From an uncultured Erysipelotrichaceae bacterium (GTDB lineage: Bacteria > Bacillota_I > Bacilli_A > Erysipelotrichales > Erysipelotrichaceae), in NCBI GenBank assembly GCA_949289855.1, contig CASEPS010000005.1, forward strand, positions 353-62,213: a stretch of DNA of 61,861 nucleotides, read 5' to 3'. The position numbers and the translations under genes were made by a program. The notes under the pieces are model-generated. The model had not been told where the DNA came from and did no database searches. It saw nothing but the letters and a program-made list of their open reading frames with translations. Shown piece by piece: positions 50,930 to 58,555 of this stretch; the stretch's first letter is position 1, and each line of letters begins with the position of its first letter.

Positions 50930-52102
50930 ATGATTGATTACGATAAGTTGATAACAAAAAGGGCTGCCGAAATGCGGCCATCAGGTATCCGCAAGTTTTT
51001 TGATCTTGTGGCGGATATGCCGGATTGTATTTCCCTTGGTGTAGGTGAACCGGATTTTCAGACACCATGGAGTATCCGTGATGCGGCGATCAGTTCTCTA
51101 GAGGCGGGCAGGACGAAGTATACATCCAATATTGGTCTTAAGGAGCTGCGTGAAGAGATTTCCCGCTGGATGGACAGGAAATATGATCTGAAATATAAGG
51201 AAGATGAGATTCTTGTCACAGTAGGTGGTTCTGAGGCAATTGATCTTGCGATCAGGGCACTTGTGACAACCGGGGATGAGGTGATTATTCCCGAACCGTG
51301 CTACGTGAGCTATGAACCGATAACAACGCTTACGGGTGGCGTGCCGGTGCATATTCAGACAAAGGCAGAGGATGGTTTCAGGGTGACAGCAGAGCAGATT
51401 AAGGCTGTGATTACGCCACGTACAAAGTTGCTTGTGCTTTCTTATCCAAACAACCCGACAGGTGCGATTCTTGAACATGATGACCTGAAAGCCATTGCGG
51501 ATGTCATCCGGGATACAGATATCATTGTTTTGTCGGATGAGATTTATGCAGAACTCACTTATGGAGAAAACCGACATGAGTCCATTGCTTCATTTGATGG
51601 TATGTGGGAAAGAACCATTGTGGTCAATGGTTTCTCCAAGACATTCTCCATGACAGGCTGGCGGCTTGGGTATGCCTGTGCGCCAAGACCTCTGACTGCG
51701 ATTATGACAAAGATTCATCAGTCCTGTATTATGTGTGCACCAACGACTTCACAATATGCGGCAGTTACCGCATTGAAGGATTGTGAGGAAGATATCCGTG
51801 TCATGCATGATGAATATGACAAGAGAAGACAGTATTGTGTAAGAAGACTCAATGCCATGGGACTGAAGACATTTGAACCAAAGGGTGCTTTCTATGTCTT
51901 CCCGGATATTTCTTCCAGTGGTATGACATCTGAGGAATTTTGTGCAGAACTTCTGAAAGAACAGAAGGTAGCGATTATCCCGGGTAGTGCTTTCGGCAAT
52001 TGTGGTGAAGGTTTTGCCCGCATTTCCTATGCATATAGTCTCAAACATCTGCAGGAAGCGATGAAGCGGATTGAGAGATTTTTGAAAGAACATAAAAAAT
52101 AA
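50930..52102 (+). CDS. PLP-dependent aminotransferase, class I/II (aromatic/aspartate type)
   Basis: A 390-residue fold-type I aminotransferase: ISLGVGEPDFQTP, TSNIGLKELREEI, SYPNNPTGA, SDEIYAELTY, and the PLP lysine in NGFSKTFSMTGWRLGY. It resembles the PatA/AraT-like group that transaminates aromatic or branched amino acids. An Lrp-type regulator follows 12 nt downstream, a pairing found in many Bacillota that suggests amino-acid-responsive control. ATG 50930 (or GTG 50924) lacks a ribosome site; a -10 box lies 6 nt upstream of the ATG. Confidence 0.93.
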   Translation: MIDYDKLITKRAAEMRPSGIRKFFDLVADMPDCISLGVGEPDFQTPWSIRDAAISSLEAGRTKYTSNIGLKELREEISRWMDRKYDLKYKEDEILVTVGGSEAIDLAIRALVTTGDEVIIPEPCYVSYEPITTLTGGVPVHIQTKAEDGFRVTAEQIKAVITPRTKLLVLSYPNNPTGAILEHDDLKAIADVIRDTDIIVLSDEIYAELTYGENRHESIASFDGMWERTIVVNGFSKTFSMTGWRLGYACAPRPLTAIMTKIHQSCIMCAPTTSQYAAVTALKDCEEDIRVMHDEYDKRRQYCVRRLNAMGLKTFEPKGAFYVFPDISSSGMTSEEFCAELLKEQKVAIIPGSAFGNCGEGFARISYAYSLKHLQEAMKRIERFLKEHKK

Positions 52103-52114
52103 GGAGAGCATTTT

Positions 52115-52600
52115 ATGGATGAATTACAGCTTTTGCACATACTGGAGAACGATCCACGTACCGATATCAGAGATCTTGCGGATATCCTGAATGAAAGTGA
52201 AGAGAATATCATTTCCAAAGAAAAGGAATTGGAAAAGGATAAGGTCATTTGTGGATACCATGCGGTCATCAACTGGGATAAGACAAATGAAAATGTATGT
52301 GAGGCAATCATTGAAGTATCTGCCAAGCCTGAAAAGGGCAGGGGCTATGACCGTATTGCGGAGACCATTTCCCAGCTTGAAGAGGTGACAGATGTATATC
52401 TGATGAGTGGCAAGAATGAGTTCTTTGTCAAAGTCAAGGATAAGACCATGCGCCAGGTTGCGGATTTTGTCGGGGCAAGACTTGCGCCGATTGATGGTGT
52501 ACAGGCAACGGTTACATGTTTCCTGTTGAAGAAGTACAAGGTTGATGGGGTCATGATGGAGTCTGGAACAGATGATGATGACCGCATCCAGATCAGCTGA
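52115..52600 (+). CDS. Lrp/AsnC-family transcriptional regulator
   Basis: A 161-residue regulator with an N-terminal AsnC-type helix-turn-helix (LLHILENDPRTDIRDLADIL) and a C-terminal RAM ligand domain (ICGYHAVINW, VTDVYLMSGKNEFFVKVK). It has a negatively charged tail (DDDDR). AAGGAGAG lies upstream of ATG 52115. Operon partner of the aminotransferase; it probably senses the amino acid made or used by that enzyme. A terminator follows. Confidence 0.92.
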   Translation: MDELQLLHILENDPRTDIRDLADILNESEENIISKEKELEKDKVICGYHAVINWDKTNENVCEAIIEVSAKPEKGRGYDRIAETISQLEEVTDVYLMSGKNEFFVKVKDKTMRQVADFVGARLAPIDGVQATVTCFLLKKYKVDGVMMESGTDDDDRIQIS

Positions 52601-52601
52601 G

Positions 52602-52627
52602 AATACCGGAGTTTACCGGTATTTTTT
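52602..52627 (+). terminator. Intrinsic terminator
   Basis: AATACCGG-AGTTTA-CCGGTATT then a T-run, right after the Lrp-type gene. Confidence 0.9.
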
Positions 52628-52630
52628 GTC

Positions 52631-52726
52631 TGGACATAACTGTGAAGAAATGGTAATATACATCAGCGAGTGGTTAAACCCGCTCCTTGCCAGAGATGGC
52701 CATTAGTCCAGAAGGAGGTGTACAAA
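52631..52726 (+). promoter_or_regulatory. rpsF promoter and structured leader
   Basis: TGGACA (52631-52636), 17 bp, TAATAT (52654-52659) form the promoter. The ~60-nt leader folds GAGTGG-N6-CCGCTC (about 52668-52685), presenting CCGC next to the loop. Many rpsF leaders bind the S6:S18 complex for feedback through a CCG-containing motif; this hairpin is a candidate. AAGGAGGTG then precedes ATG 52727. Confidence 0.45.
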
Positions 52727-53029
52727 ATGAGAAAGTATGAAGTCATGTACATCATCAACGCATCTGTTGAAGAGGACAAGAGAAACGCACTGATCGCTGA
52801 TCTGAACAAGATCATCACTGATCAGGGTGGTAATGTCACAAAGACAGATGAATGGGGCATGCGCGATTTCGCATACCGTATTGATGATATGACAAAGGGC
52901 TACTATGTGGTTGTATCCTTTGAAGCAGACAATGCCTGCCTTAAGGAGTTCGATCGTCTGATCCACATCAATGCCAATGTTGTCCGCTATATGATCACAT
53001 CTGCTGAGAGAACTCAGGAGGAAAAGTAA
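52727..53029 (+). CDS. rpsF: Ribosomal protein S6
   Basis: A 100-residue bS6: MRKYEVMYIINASVEED and VVSFEADNACLKEFDRLIHINANVVRYMI are typical. It binds S18 on the platform of the 30S subunit. A perfect Shine-Dalgarno (AAGGAGGTG) sets the start; the in-frame codon at 52670 lies in the leader. First gene of the conserved rpsF-ssb-rpsR operon, whose order is complete here. Confidence 0.97.
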   Translation: MRKYEVMYIINASVEEDKRNALIADLNKIITDQGGNVTKTDEWGMRDFAYRIDDMTKGYYVVVSFEADNACLKEFDRLIHINANVVRYMITSAERTQEEK

Positions 53030-53539
53030 ATGATCAACCGCGTCATACTGGTCGGCAGACTGACACGTGATGTGGAAGTCCGCAGAACAACTTCCGGTTT
53101 GTCCGTTGCACAGTTTACTGTGGCATGTGACAGAAGGTTTTCCCGCCAGGATAACAATGGGCAGCCCAGTGCTGACTTTATCAACTGTGTTGCCTGGAGA
53201 CAGACAGCTGATTTCCTTGGTTCTTATGCCAAAAAGGGAAATCTGGTTGGTGTAGAGGGAAGAATCCAGACCAGAACTTATGATGACAAGGACGGCAAAA
53301 GAGTATATGTGACAGAAGTTGTCTGTGATAATGTTCAGCTTTTGGAAAGCAGAAGAGCTCGTGAGGATTCCTATCAGGGTTCCAATAACAGCTACAATGC
53401 GTCCAATACCAATTACAGCAACAACTCCTACAACAGTTATTCTGCACCGTCATCCGCTCCCAGTGATAATGCATCACTGGACAATGACTTTAACACAGGA
53501 GATTCACTGGTAATTTCCAGCGATGATCTTCCATTCTGA
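53030..53539 (+). CDS. ssb: Single-stranded DNA-binding protein
   Basis: A 169-residue SSB: OB-fold ([50 protein letters not shown]), a flexible Asn/Ser/Tyr-rich linker (about 115-150), and the acidic C-terminal tip DDLPF that recruits replication and repair proteins. It directly abuts rpsF. AGGAGGAA lies within the rpsF end. Confidence 0.97.
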   Translation: MINRVILVGRLTRDVEVRRTTSGLSVAQFTVACDRRFSRQDNNGQPSADFINCVAWRQTADFLGSYAKKGNLVGVEGRIQTRTYDDKDGKRVYVTEVVCDNVQLLESRRAREDSYQGSNNSYNASNTNYSNNSYNSYSAPSSAPSDNASLDNDFNTGDSLVISSDDLPF

Positions 53540-53556
53540 AAAAGGAGAGACCGATT

Positions 53557-53787
53557 ATGGCATTCAAGAAACAGAGAATGGGCCGCAGAAAGGTTTGTTA
53601 TTTCACGAAGAATAACATCAAATACATTGATTACAAGGATGTTGAGCTCCTCAAGAGATTCATTTCTCCTAACGGCAAGATCACACCACGCCGTGTAACA
53701 GGAACCCGCGCCAAGTATCAGCGTCAGCTGGCATCCGCTATCAAGCGTGCACGTCAGATGGCTCTGCTGCCTTACGTAGAAGACTAA
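53557..53787 (+). CDS. rpsR: Ribosomal protein S18
   Basis: A 76-residue bS18: [39 protein letters not shown]. Only one cysteine remains near the N-terminus, so it is the zinc-independent form. AAAGGAGAG lies upstream. Last gene of the operon, with a terminator after it. Confidence 0.97.
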   Translation: MAFKKQRMGRRKVCYFTKNNIKYIDYKDVELLKRFISPNGKITPRRVTGTRAKYQRQLASAIKRARQMALLPYVED

Positions 53788-53798
53788 CAAAGTCACAT

Positions 53799-53827
53799 AA
53801 GCCTTCAGATATTCTGAGGGCTTTTTA
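53799..53827 (+). terminator. rpsF-ssb-rpsR operon terminator
   Basis: AAGCCTTCAGA-TAT-TCTGAGGGCTT with a G-T pair and T-run. Confidence 0.88.
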
Positions 53828-53901
53828 TTTTGAAAAAACTTAAACAAATTTTGAGGCATTTCCACTTTTCTGGGTACATATAAAGTGAAGGAGGTTCTCT
53901 A

Positions 53902-54941
53902 ATGAACATAATTGAAAAAATACGAAAAAAGATTAAAGAGATAAATCCTCCGGGAACTTCATGTGACAAGGACATTGCCATGGCAGTACTGATGCGTGAT
54001 CCGGACAACTTTGCCTCATTGCTCAATGCGACAGATATTTTCGCGGAAAAGATTCTGCCAGAAGATCTTGTGGAAAGGGACTCCCGGCTTGCGGCACTGC
54101 GCTTTGCGGACATGGAAAAGATGAAGAAGAAAGGGCAGACATTGTATAGAGATGTATACAAGACATGGTATGGCAGATATACATTTCATGTTGGTTTTGA
54201 AAATGCCTCTGACAGTGATCCGACACTTGCTGTGAGGAACCTGAATTATGATGCCACAGATTATCACGTACAGACTGCTGCGAAACAAAAAGAAAACAGA
54301 AGGAAGTGGAAAGAGCGTGAAAAAGGATTGACAAATGGAGAATGGCTCAGGAAGTTCAGAAAGACAGATTCCATAGATATGCTTGTGACAGCTGTGCTGT
54401 TTACCGGGGAAGAATGGGACTGTGCAAAGGATGTGAAGGATATGTTTCTTGTTCCGGATGGATATGTAAAGCGAAAGCCTTCGTGGCCACTATTGATCAT
54501 CAATCCATTTGAGATGAGCGATGAAGAAATACTGGCAATGGAAAGTAATGATATGAAGTTTGTATGGGTGTGGTAAAGTATAGTAAAGATAGCGAAGCGA
54601 TGAAGAGATTCATCGATCAGTATTGCAATACATTTACAGTAAGTCCTGAGATTGCTTACATTACAGGTGTTGTGACAAATACAAAGTGGCTTGAGGAATG
54701 GGAAAGAAAAGCAAGAACAGCTGGAAGAGTGGAAGGCAAAGCAGAAGGCAGAGTTGAAGGTAAGACGGAAGGCATTAACGAAGAACGTACAAGAAATGTT
54801 CTTTCGATGTATGGCAAAGGTGTTTCTGCTGAAGATATCTCTCATCTCTGTAATATTCCGTATGAGGAAGTCAGAATATTATTTCTGCATCAAGATCGTA
54901 GTTTTAAGGTCACCATAATGGTGACCTTTACTGTTTTTTAG
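53902..54941 (+). pseudogene. Rpn-type PD-(D/E)XK nuclease/transposase, split by a frameshift
   Basis: Two adjacent frames make one protein of the Rpn family (recombination-promoting nuclease/putative transposase). The first (53902-54576, 224 residues) has KDIAMAVLMRDPDNFASLLN at the N-terminus and LLIINPFEMSDEEILAMESN near its end. The second (54564-54941) has KYSKDSEAMKRFIDQYCNTF and a repeat-rich tail (GRVEGKAEGRVEGKTEG). Adding one G to the run of three at about 54555-54557 would join them as KFVWGVVKYSKD. GAAGGAGG precedes ATG 53902. Family members are often multicopy and frequently decayed. The start lacks the usual DxxFK block, so nuclease activity is doubtful even if rejoined. Confidence 0.75.
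54906..54939 (+). terminator. Intrinsic terminator at the end of the Rpn-type gene
   Basis: AAGGTCACC-ATAAT-GGTGACCTT then a T-rich run ending in TTTTTT; it lies within the last codons of the second frame. Confidence 0.85.
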
Positions 54942-55013
54942 AGCAAAAAGGGCTGTTTTATTACTGCAGAAAAAATATTTTCTGAAGTAACCGTTTACAT
55001 TCAAAAAAAGGCC

Positions 55014-55041
55014 TTGCAATGGGAAAAAACCGATGTATAGT
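55014..55041 (+). promoter_or_regulatory. Promoter of the tandem-hairpin RNA
   Basis: TTGCAA (55014-55019), 16 bp, TATAGT (55036-55041), predicting a start near 55048. About 25 nt upstream is a long inverted repeat (54961-54990: TTACTGCAGAAAA pairs with TTTTCTGAAGTAA with one mismatch), possibly an operator. Confidence 0.5.
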
Positions 55042-55047
55042 AATAGA

Positions 55048-55239
55048 GCACTGAGGCAATAACCCGTATCACTGCAATGCAAATACGTGGTGAGATATAC
55101 ACAGTGAACTGGTCAACAGACCAGGTGATATATAACTGCAAACTGATCACAATGTGATCAGGCGGAATATACAAACAAACTGGAGAATTCTCCGGTTGTA
55201 TATATTGAGATGGTCCGGAACAGATGTTCCGTTTTTTTT
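55048..55239 (+). ncRNA. Candidate undescribed RNA of four ~35-nt hairpin units
   Basis: This ~190-nt stretch has a promoter before it, an intrinsic terminator as its last hairpin, and no plausible reading frame. From 55095 it repeats: ATATA begins units at 55095, 55130, 55167 and 55200 (spacing 35, 37, 33). Each unit then has a stem-loop: CTGGTC-AACA-GACCAG; CTGATCAC-AAT-GTGATCAG; CTGGAG-AATT-CTCCGG; CGGAAC-AGAT-GTTCCG followed by eight T. Stem sequences differ between units but pairing is kept, which is covariation inside one molecule. A less regular hairpin (CGTAT/ATACG, about 55065-55087) precedes them. I do not recognise it as 6S, SRP, tmRNA, RNase P, a T-box or a known riboswitch. It could be a protein sponge or a decoy RNA; function unknown. 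Confidence 0.6.
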
Positions 55240-55250
55240 GTTTTTGCAGG

Positions 55251-55276
55251 AAAAAAGCCATCCGTGTGGATGGCTT
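55251..55276 (-). terminator. Terminator of the 2-hydroxyacid dehydrogenase gene
   Basis: Minus strand AAGCCATCC-ACAC-GGATGGCTT followed by a T-run; it overlaps the stop codon and lies 11 nt from the end of the convergent RNA. Confidence 0.88.
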
Positions 55277-56210
55277 AGTAACCGAGTTTTCTGTCAACGA
55301 CATGTTCTAATGGTTCATTTGCAAGGTAGTGCTGCAGGTTTGTATACATGATATCGATGACTTTGTCATAGGTTGTTTCTGCATTGAATCTTCCGGCAAT
55401 GTGCGGTGTGCAATAGATACCTTTTGTATTGCGTACTGGATCATTTTTCGGCAGTGGTTCATGTTCAAACACATCGAGGTATACACCAGCGAAGTGTCCT
55501 TCTTTCTGCAGGTGGATGAGGGCTGTTGTATCAATGGCAGAGCCTCTTCCCACATTGATGAGAATACTGCCTGGTTTTGTCAAAGCCAGCGTCTCTTTGT
55601 TCATGATATGAATGGTTTCAGGTGTTTCAGGCAGTGACATGGCGATGACATCACATTGTGAAAGGATTTCCGGCATTGTTTCAAAGGTATAAGAACCGCT
55701 GAAGTATTCTGGTAACGGCTTGTCAGTGCGATGGACACCATAAACGGTTGCGCCAAGTTTGTGCATGATTCCTGCATAGGCAGAACCGATATCGCCTGTT
55801 CCGATGCATAATACTTTCAGAGTATCGATGGTTCTGACTGAACCGAGGTTTTCCCATTCATGCATCTTCTGCATTTCTCCATATTCTGGCAGTTTCTTGA
55901 GAATGGCCATCGTGCAGGCAAGCATAAATTCACTGATGGCAGTGCCATAGGCACCTGAAGCATTGGTCAAAGTAAATGCCTTATCCAGTGCGGCATAAGT
56001 GTTGGCACCAGCGGAATCAAGCTGTACCCATTTGAGGTTTTGGGCAGAAGGGATGAGCTTTGTGTCAACGTTACCAAAGATGACTTCTGTGTCTTTGAGG
56101 TCGTCCTCTGTGACTTCATTTTTTGGTTTGAATGTGATGTCTGCACCGTTTAGTGCAGTAAAGCGTTCTTTATCTTCAGGATGGATATTTGTAGAAAATA
56201 GTACTTTCAT
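55275..56210 (-). CDS. D-isomer-specific 2-hydroxyacid dehydrogenase
   Basis: A 311-residue NAD-dependent dehydrogenase with the Rossmann motif CIGTGDIGSAYAGIMHKLGA, the Arg block INVGRGSAID (substrate-carboxylate Arg), Glu in VYLDVFEHEPL and catalytic His in YCTPHIAG. The overall make-up resembles the phosphoglycerate/glyoxylate-hydroxypyruvate branch that lacks a regulatory domain; the substrate is not determined. GGAGAAC supports ATG 56210. It stands alone. Confidence 0.9.
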   Translation of the reverse strand: MKVLFSTNIHPEDKERFTALNGADITFKPKNEVTEDDLKDTEVIFGNVDTKLIPSAQNLKWVQLDSAGANTYAALDKAFTLTNASGAYGTAISEFMLACTMAILKKLPEYGEMQKMHEWENLGSVRTIDTLKVLCIGTGDIGSAYAGIMHKLGATVYGVHRTDKPLPEYFSGSYTFETMPEILSQCDVIAMSLPETPETIHIMNKETLALTKPGSILINVGRGSAIDTTALIHLQKEGHFAGVYLDVFEHEPLPKNDPVRNTKGIYCTPHIAGRFNAETTYDKVIDIMYTNLQHYLANEPLEHVVDRKLGY

Positions 56211-56316
56211 TTTGTTCTCCTTGTTATGGCAAAAGCATATCATTTGTGCAGCTTGTATTTCAAATCATTCGTTTTTTTACCTTGATAGTACTATGATATA
56301 GACAGAGGTGATTCAT

Positions 56317-56919
56317 ATGTTTAGAAACTTGAAATCATGGTCTGTTCTTTCCGCGATTACAATGATCGCAATCGGCCTTATCCTGATGATATTCCCTGGT
56401 GTCAGCCTGAATGTGGTATGCACGGTTATGGGCATTGCCTTTATTGCCTGGGGTGCGATACGGATATTGAGCTATTTCCTGCTGAGTATTGAGGAGTTCA
56501 TGTATCGTTCAGATATGATAGCAGGATTGTTATTCATCCTGGGTGGAATTCTCATGCTTGTCCGACAGAACATTGTTCTTGATATCATTCCAATCCTGCT
56601 CGGGCTTGTGATTGTGATCAGTGGCATTACAAAATTACAGAATGCGGTGATCGCAAAGCGCATTGGTTATGATGGGGCAACGCTCTATATGATCCTCGCT
56701 CTGATTTCCATTGTCTTTGGTTTTGTGATCATGTTCTTCCTGAGTGGAACACTTGCCGCAAAGACATTGTTTGTGCTGATCGGGGCAGGACTTGTTTATT
56801 CTGGTGGCAGTGATCTCTATGTGACATTGTTTATTTCGAACAAATACAACAAGTTCATGAAGGAGTTTGAGAAGGGCATGCATGATCGGGTGATTGATGC
56901 AGAAAGTGAAGACAAGTGA
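56317..56919 (+). CDS. HdeD/DUF308-family membrane protein
   Basis: A 200-residue protein with six hydrophobic helices in tandem pairs, as in HdeD (MIAIGLILMIFPGVSLNVVCTVMGIAFIAWG and LLFILGGILMLVRQNIVL are repeats of one unit). HdeD helps acid resistance in E. coli; the Bacillota homologues are uncharacterised. AGAGGTGAT sets ATG 56317, and a TATGATA box lies just upstream. A terminator follows. Confidence 0.82.
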   Translation: MFRNLKSWSVLSAITMIAIGLILMIFPGVSLNVVCTVMGIAFIAWGAIRILSYFLLSIEEFMYRSDMIAGLLFILGGILMLVRQNIVLDIIPILLGLVIVISGITKLQNAVIAKRIGYDGATLYMILALISIVFGFVIMFFLSGTLAAKTLFVLIGAGLVYSGGSDLYVTLFISNKYNKFMKEFEKGMHDRVIDAESEDK

Positions 56920-56951
56920 CAGGTTTTGTTGCCTGTCGCTTTTCTTTTTTG
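56917..56951 (+). terminator. Intrinsic terminator
   Basis: GACAGG-TTTTGTTG-CCTGTC and a T-rich run after the HdeD-like gene. Confidence 0.8.
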
Positions 56952-56988
56952 GCTGTTCAACTTATCATAGTGGGGCAGGAGGAAACAC

Positions 56989-57753
56989 ATGTTTAATAAC
57001 TGGTTTACGATTGGACCGATAACGATCCATGGCTATGGTGTGATGATAGCGGTTGGTATTCTTTCCGCTATCTGGTTTGCCCAAAGGCAGGCCAAAAGAC
57101 ACAATATGGACCCGGACAGTATTGATATGCTGGCAATTACAGCAGTGGTTGTTGGGTACATCTTTTCCAAGCTGACCTATGTATTGACGGTATGGGATGC
57201 TTTCCTTGAAAATCCTATGGCAGTGCTTGGCAGCAGTGGCTGGGTTGTCTATGGTGGTATTATCGGTGGTATTTTTGGGGCATGGCTCTATTGCAAAATA
57301 CGCAGGATGAACTTTATTGCCTATCTCAACCTGTGCATGCCATCGGTGGCCTTGGCACAGGGATTTGGCCGCATCGGCTGTTTCTTTGCCGGATGCTGCT
57401 ATGGACAACCGACAAATGGGGCCTTTGGCATTACCTTCCCGGAAGGCTCTCTCTGCCCGATTCATGAGCCTGTCATCCCTACACAGCTGATTATGTCACT
57501 TGGTGACTTTGTGCTGTTTCTGATTCTGTATAAGGTTTATGAAAGTGAAAAGATGCGATCAAAGACAGGTGCTTTGTATCTGATTCTGTACAGTGCAGGC
57601 AGATTCATGGTTGAATTTTTAAGAGGAGATGTGATCCGCGGCAGTATCGGACCATTATCTACTTCACAGTTTATTGCCATCTTTGTCTTTATTGCAGGTA
57701 TATTGTTCTATGTGATGAGCGGGTATAAGAAAAAGGAGGATACAATACTATGA
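56989..57753 (+). CDS. lgt: Prolipoprotein diacylglyceryl transferase (Lgt)
   Basis: A 254-residue membrane enzyme that moves diacylglycerol from phosphatidylglycerol to the lipobox cysteine of prolipoproteins, including the several lipoproteins in this window. Signatures: HGYGVMIAVGIL (catalytic His region), FGRIGCFFAGCCYGQPTN and YSAGRFMVEFLRGD (essential Arg). It has seven helices. AGGAGGAA precedes the ATG. It overlaps rpiB by 4 nt, an unusual neighbour. Confidence 0.95.
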   Translation: MFNNWFTIGPITIHGYGVMIAVGILSAIWFAQRQAKRHNMDPDSIDMLAITAVVVGYIFSKLTYVLTVWDAFLENPMAVLGSSGWVVYGGIIGGIFGAWLYCKIRRMNFIAYLNLCMPSVALAQGFGRIGCFFAGCCYGQPTNGAFGITFPEGSLCPIHEPVIPTQLIMSLGDFVLFLILYKVYESEKMRSKTGALYLILYSAGRFMVEFLRGDVIRGSIGPLSTSQFIAIFVFIAGILFYVMSGYKKKEDTIL

Positions 57754-58202
57754 AAATCGGAATTGCGAATGATCACTCAGCTGTTGAAATGAAGAATGAA
57801 CTCGTCAGCTGGCTAAAGGAAAATGGGTATGAAGTAGTCAACTATGGAACAGATACTTCTGATTCTGTAGACTATCCGGTATATGGTGAAAAGCTTGCCA
57901 ATGCGGTAGTCAGTGGTGAAGTGGAACGCGGTATTGCGATCTGTGGTACAGGTATTGGTATTGGCATTGCCTGCAATAAGGTGCGAGGCATCCGCTGCTG
58001 TTCCTGCAGTGAGCCATATTCTGCTGAATACAGCAGAAGGCATAACAATGCCAACATTGTGTCCATCGGTGCACGTGTCATCGGTATTGAAATGGCAAAG
58101 ATGATTGTCAATGCATTTATGACAACAGAGTTTGAAGGAGGCAGGCATGAGCGCCGTGTCAATCAGCTGATGGACATCGAAGCGCGCAATGCTGCAAAGT
58201 GA
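57750..58202 (+). CDS. rpiB: Ribose-5-phosphate isomerase B family protein
   Basis: A 150-residue RpiB/LacAB protein: MKIGIANDHSAVEMKNEL, GIAICGTGIGIGIACNKVRGIRCC (the proton-transferring Cys and phosphate loop) and RRHNNANIVSIGARVIG. It interconverts ribose-5- and ribulose-5-phosphate; some close relatives are sugar-specific isomerases (allose, galactose). It overlaps lgt and touches the next gene, so all three are one operon. Confidence 0.92.
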   Translation: MKIGIANDHSAVEMKNELVSWLKENGYEVVNYGTDTSDSVDYPVYGEKLANAVVSGEVERGIAICGTGIGIGIACNKVRGIRCCSCSEPYSAEYSRRHNNANIVSIGARVIGIEMAKMIVNAFMTTEFEGGRHERRVNQLMDIEARNAAK

Positions 58203-58204
58203 GT

Positions 58205-58513
58205 ATGATCAAAGTATATGGAAGTGAGCTCTGCCCGGATTGTGTTGCCCTGAAGGCATCACTTGATCAGGCAGGTATTGCCTATACCTATGTCAACATC
58301 ATGGAAAGCATGGTCAATTTCAAGGCATTCCTTGCTATGCGTGACCATAACAGCCTCTTTGATACATGCCGTGAAAATGGCAGTGCCGGCATTCCGGTGA
58401 TTGAAGAAGATGGAAAGTTATCCATCGATTATGAAGGCTGGCTGGAATCACATGGTATTGAAGCAGTACCGCGCAGTGGACAGGCTTGTTCACTGGATGG
58501 AAAAGGCTGCTGA
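58205..58513 (+). CDS. Glutaredoxin-like protein
   Basis: A 102-residue thioredoxin-fold protein: KVYGSELCPDCVALKASLDQAGIAYTYVNI, with the redox motif CPDC, then a cis-proline region GSAGIPVIEEDGKL. A second cysteine pair near the C-terminus (QACSLDGKGC) is an addition to the minimal glutaredoxin fold. The partner is unknown. ATG 58205 follows the rpiB stop by 2 nt without a clear Shine-Dalgarno; translational coupling is likely. Confidence 0.82.
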   Translation: MIKVYGSELCPDCVALKASLDQAGIAYTYVNIMESMVNFKAFLAMRDHNSLFDTCRENGSAGIPVIEEDGKLSIDYEGWLESHGIEAVPRSGQACSLDGKGC

Positions 58514-58520
58514 AAAGGAA

Positions 58521-58554
58521 AACGTTCAATCCGTCTGGACTGAACGTTTTTTTT
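58521..58554. terminator. Terminator between glutaredoxin-like gene and ftsH
   Basis: AACGTTCA-N12-TGAACGTT with eight T on the plus strand; on the minus strand the same stem follows the ftsH stop but has only a short T-run. Confidence 0.88.
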
Positions 58555-58555
58555 G

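Noticed and set aside
55095-55239. CRISPR array
   Set aside because: Only ATATA is shared between units, the spacing is uneven and the stems differ in sequence. There are no identical repeats and no cas genes.
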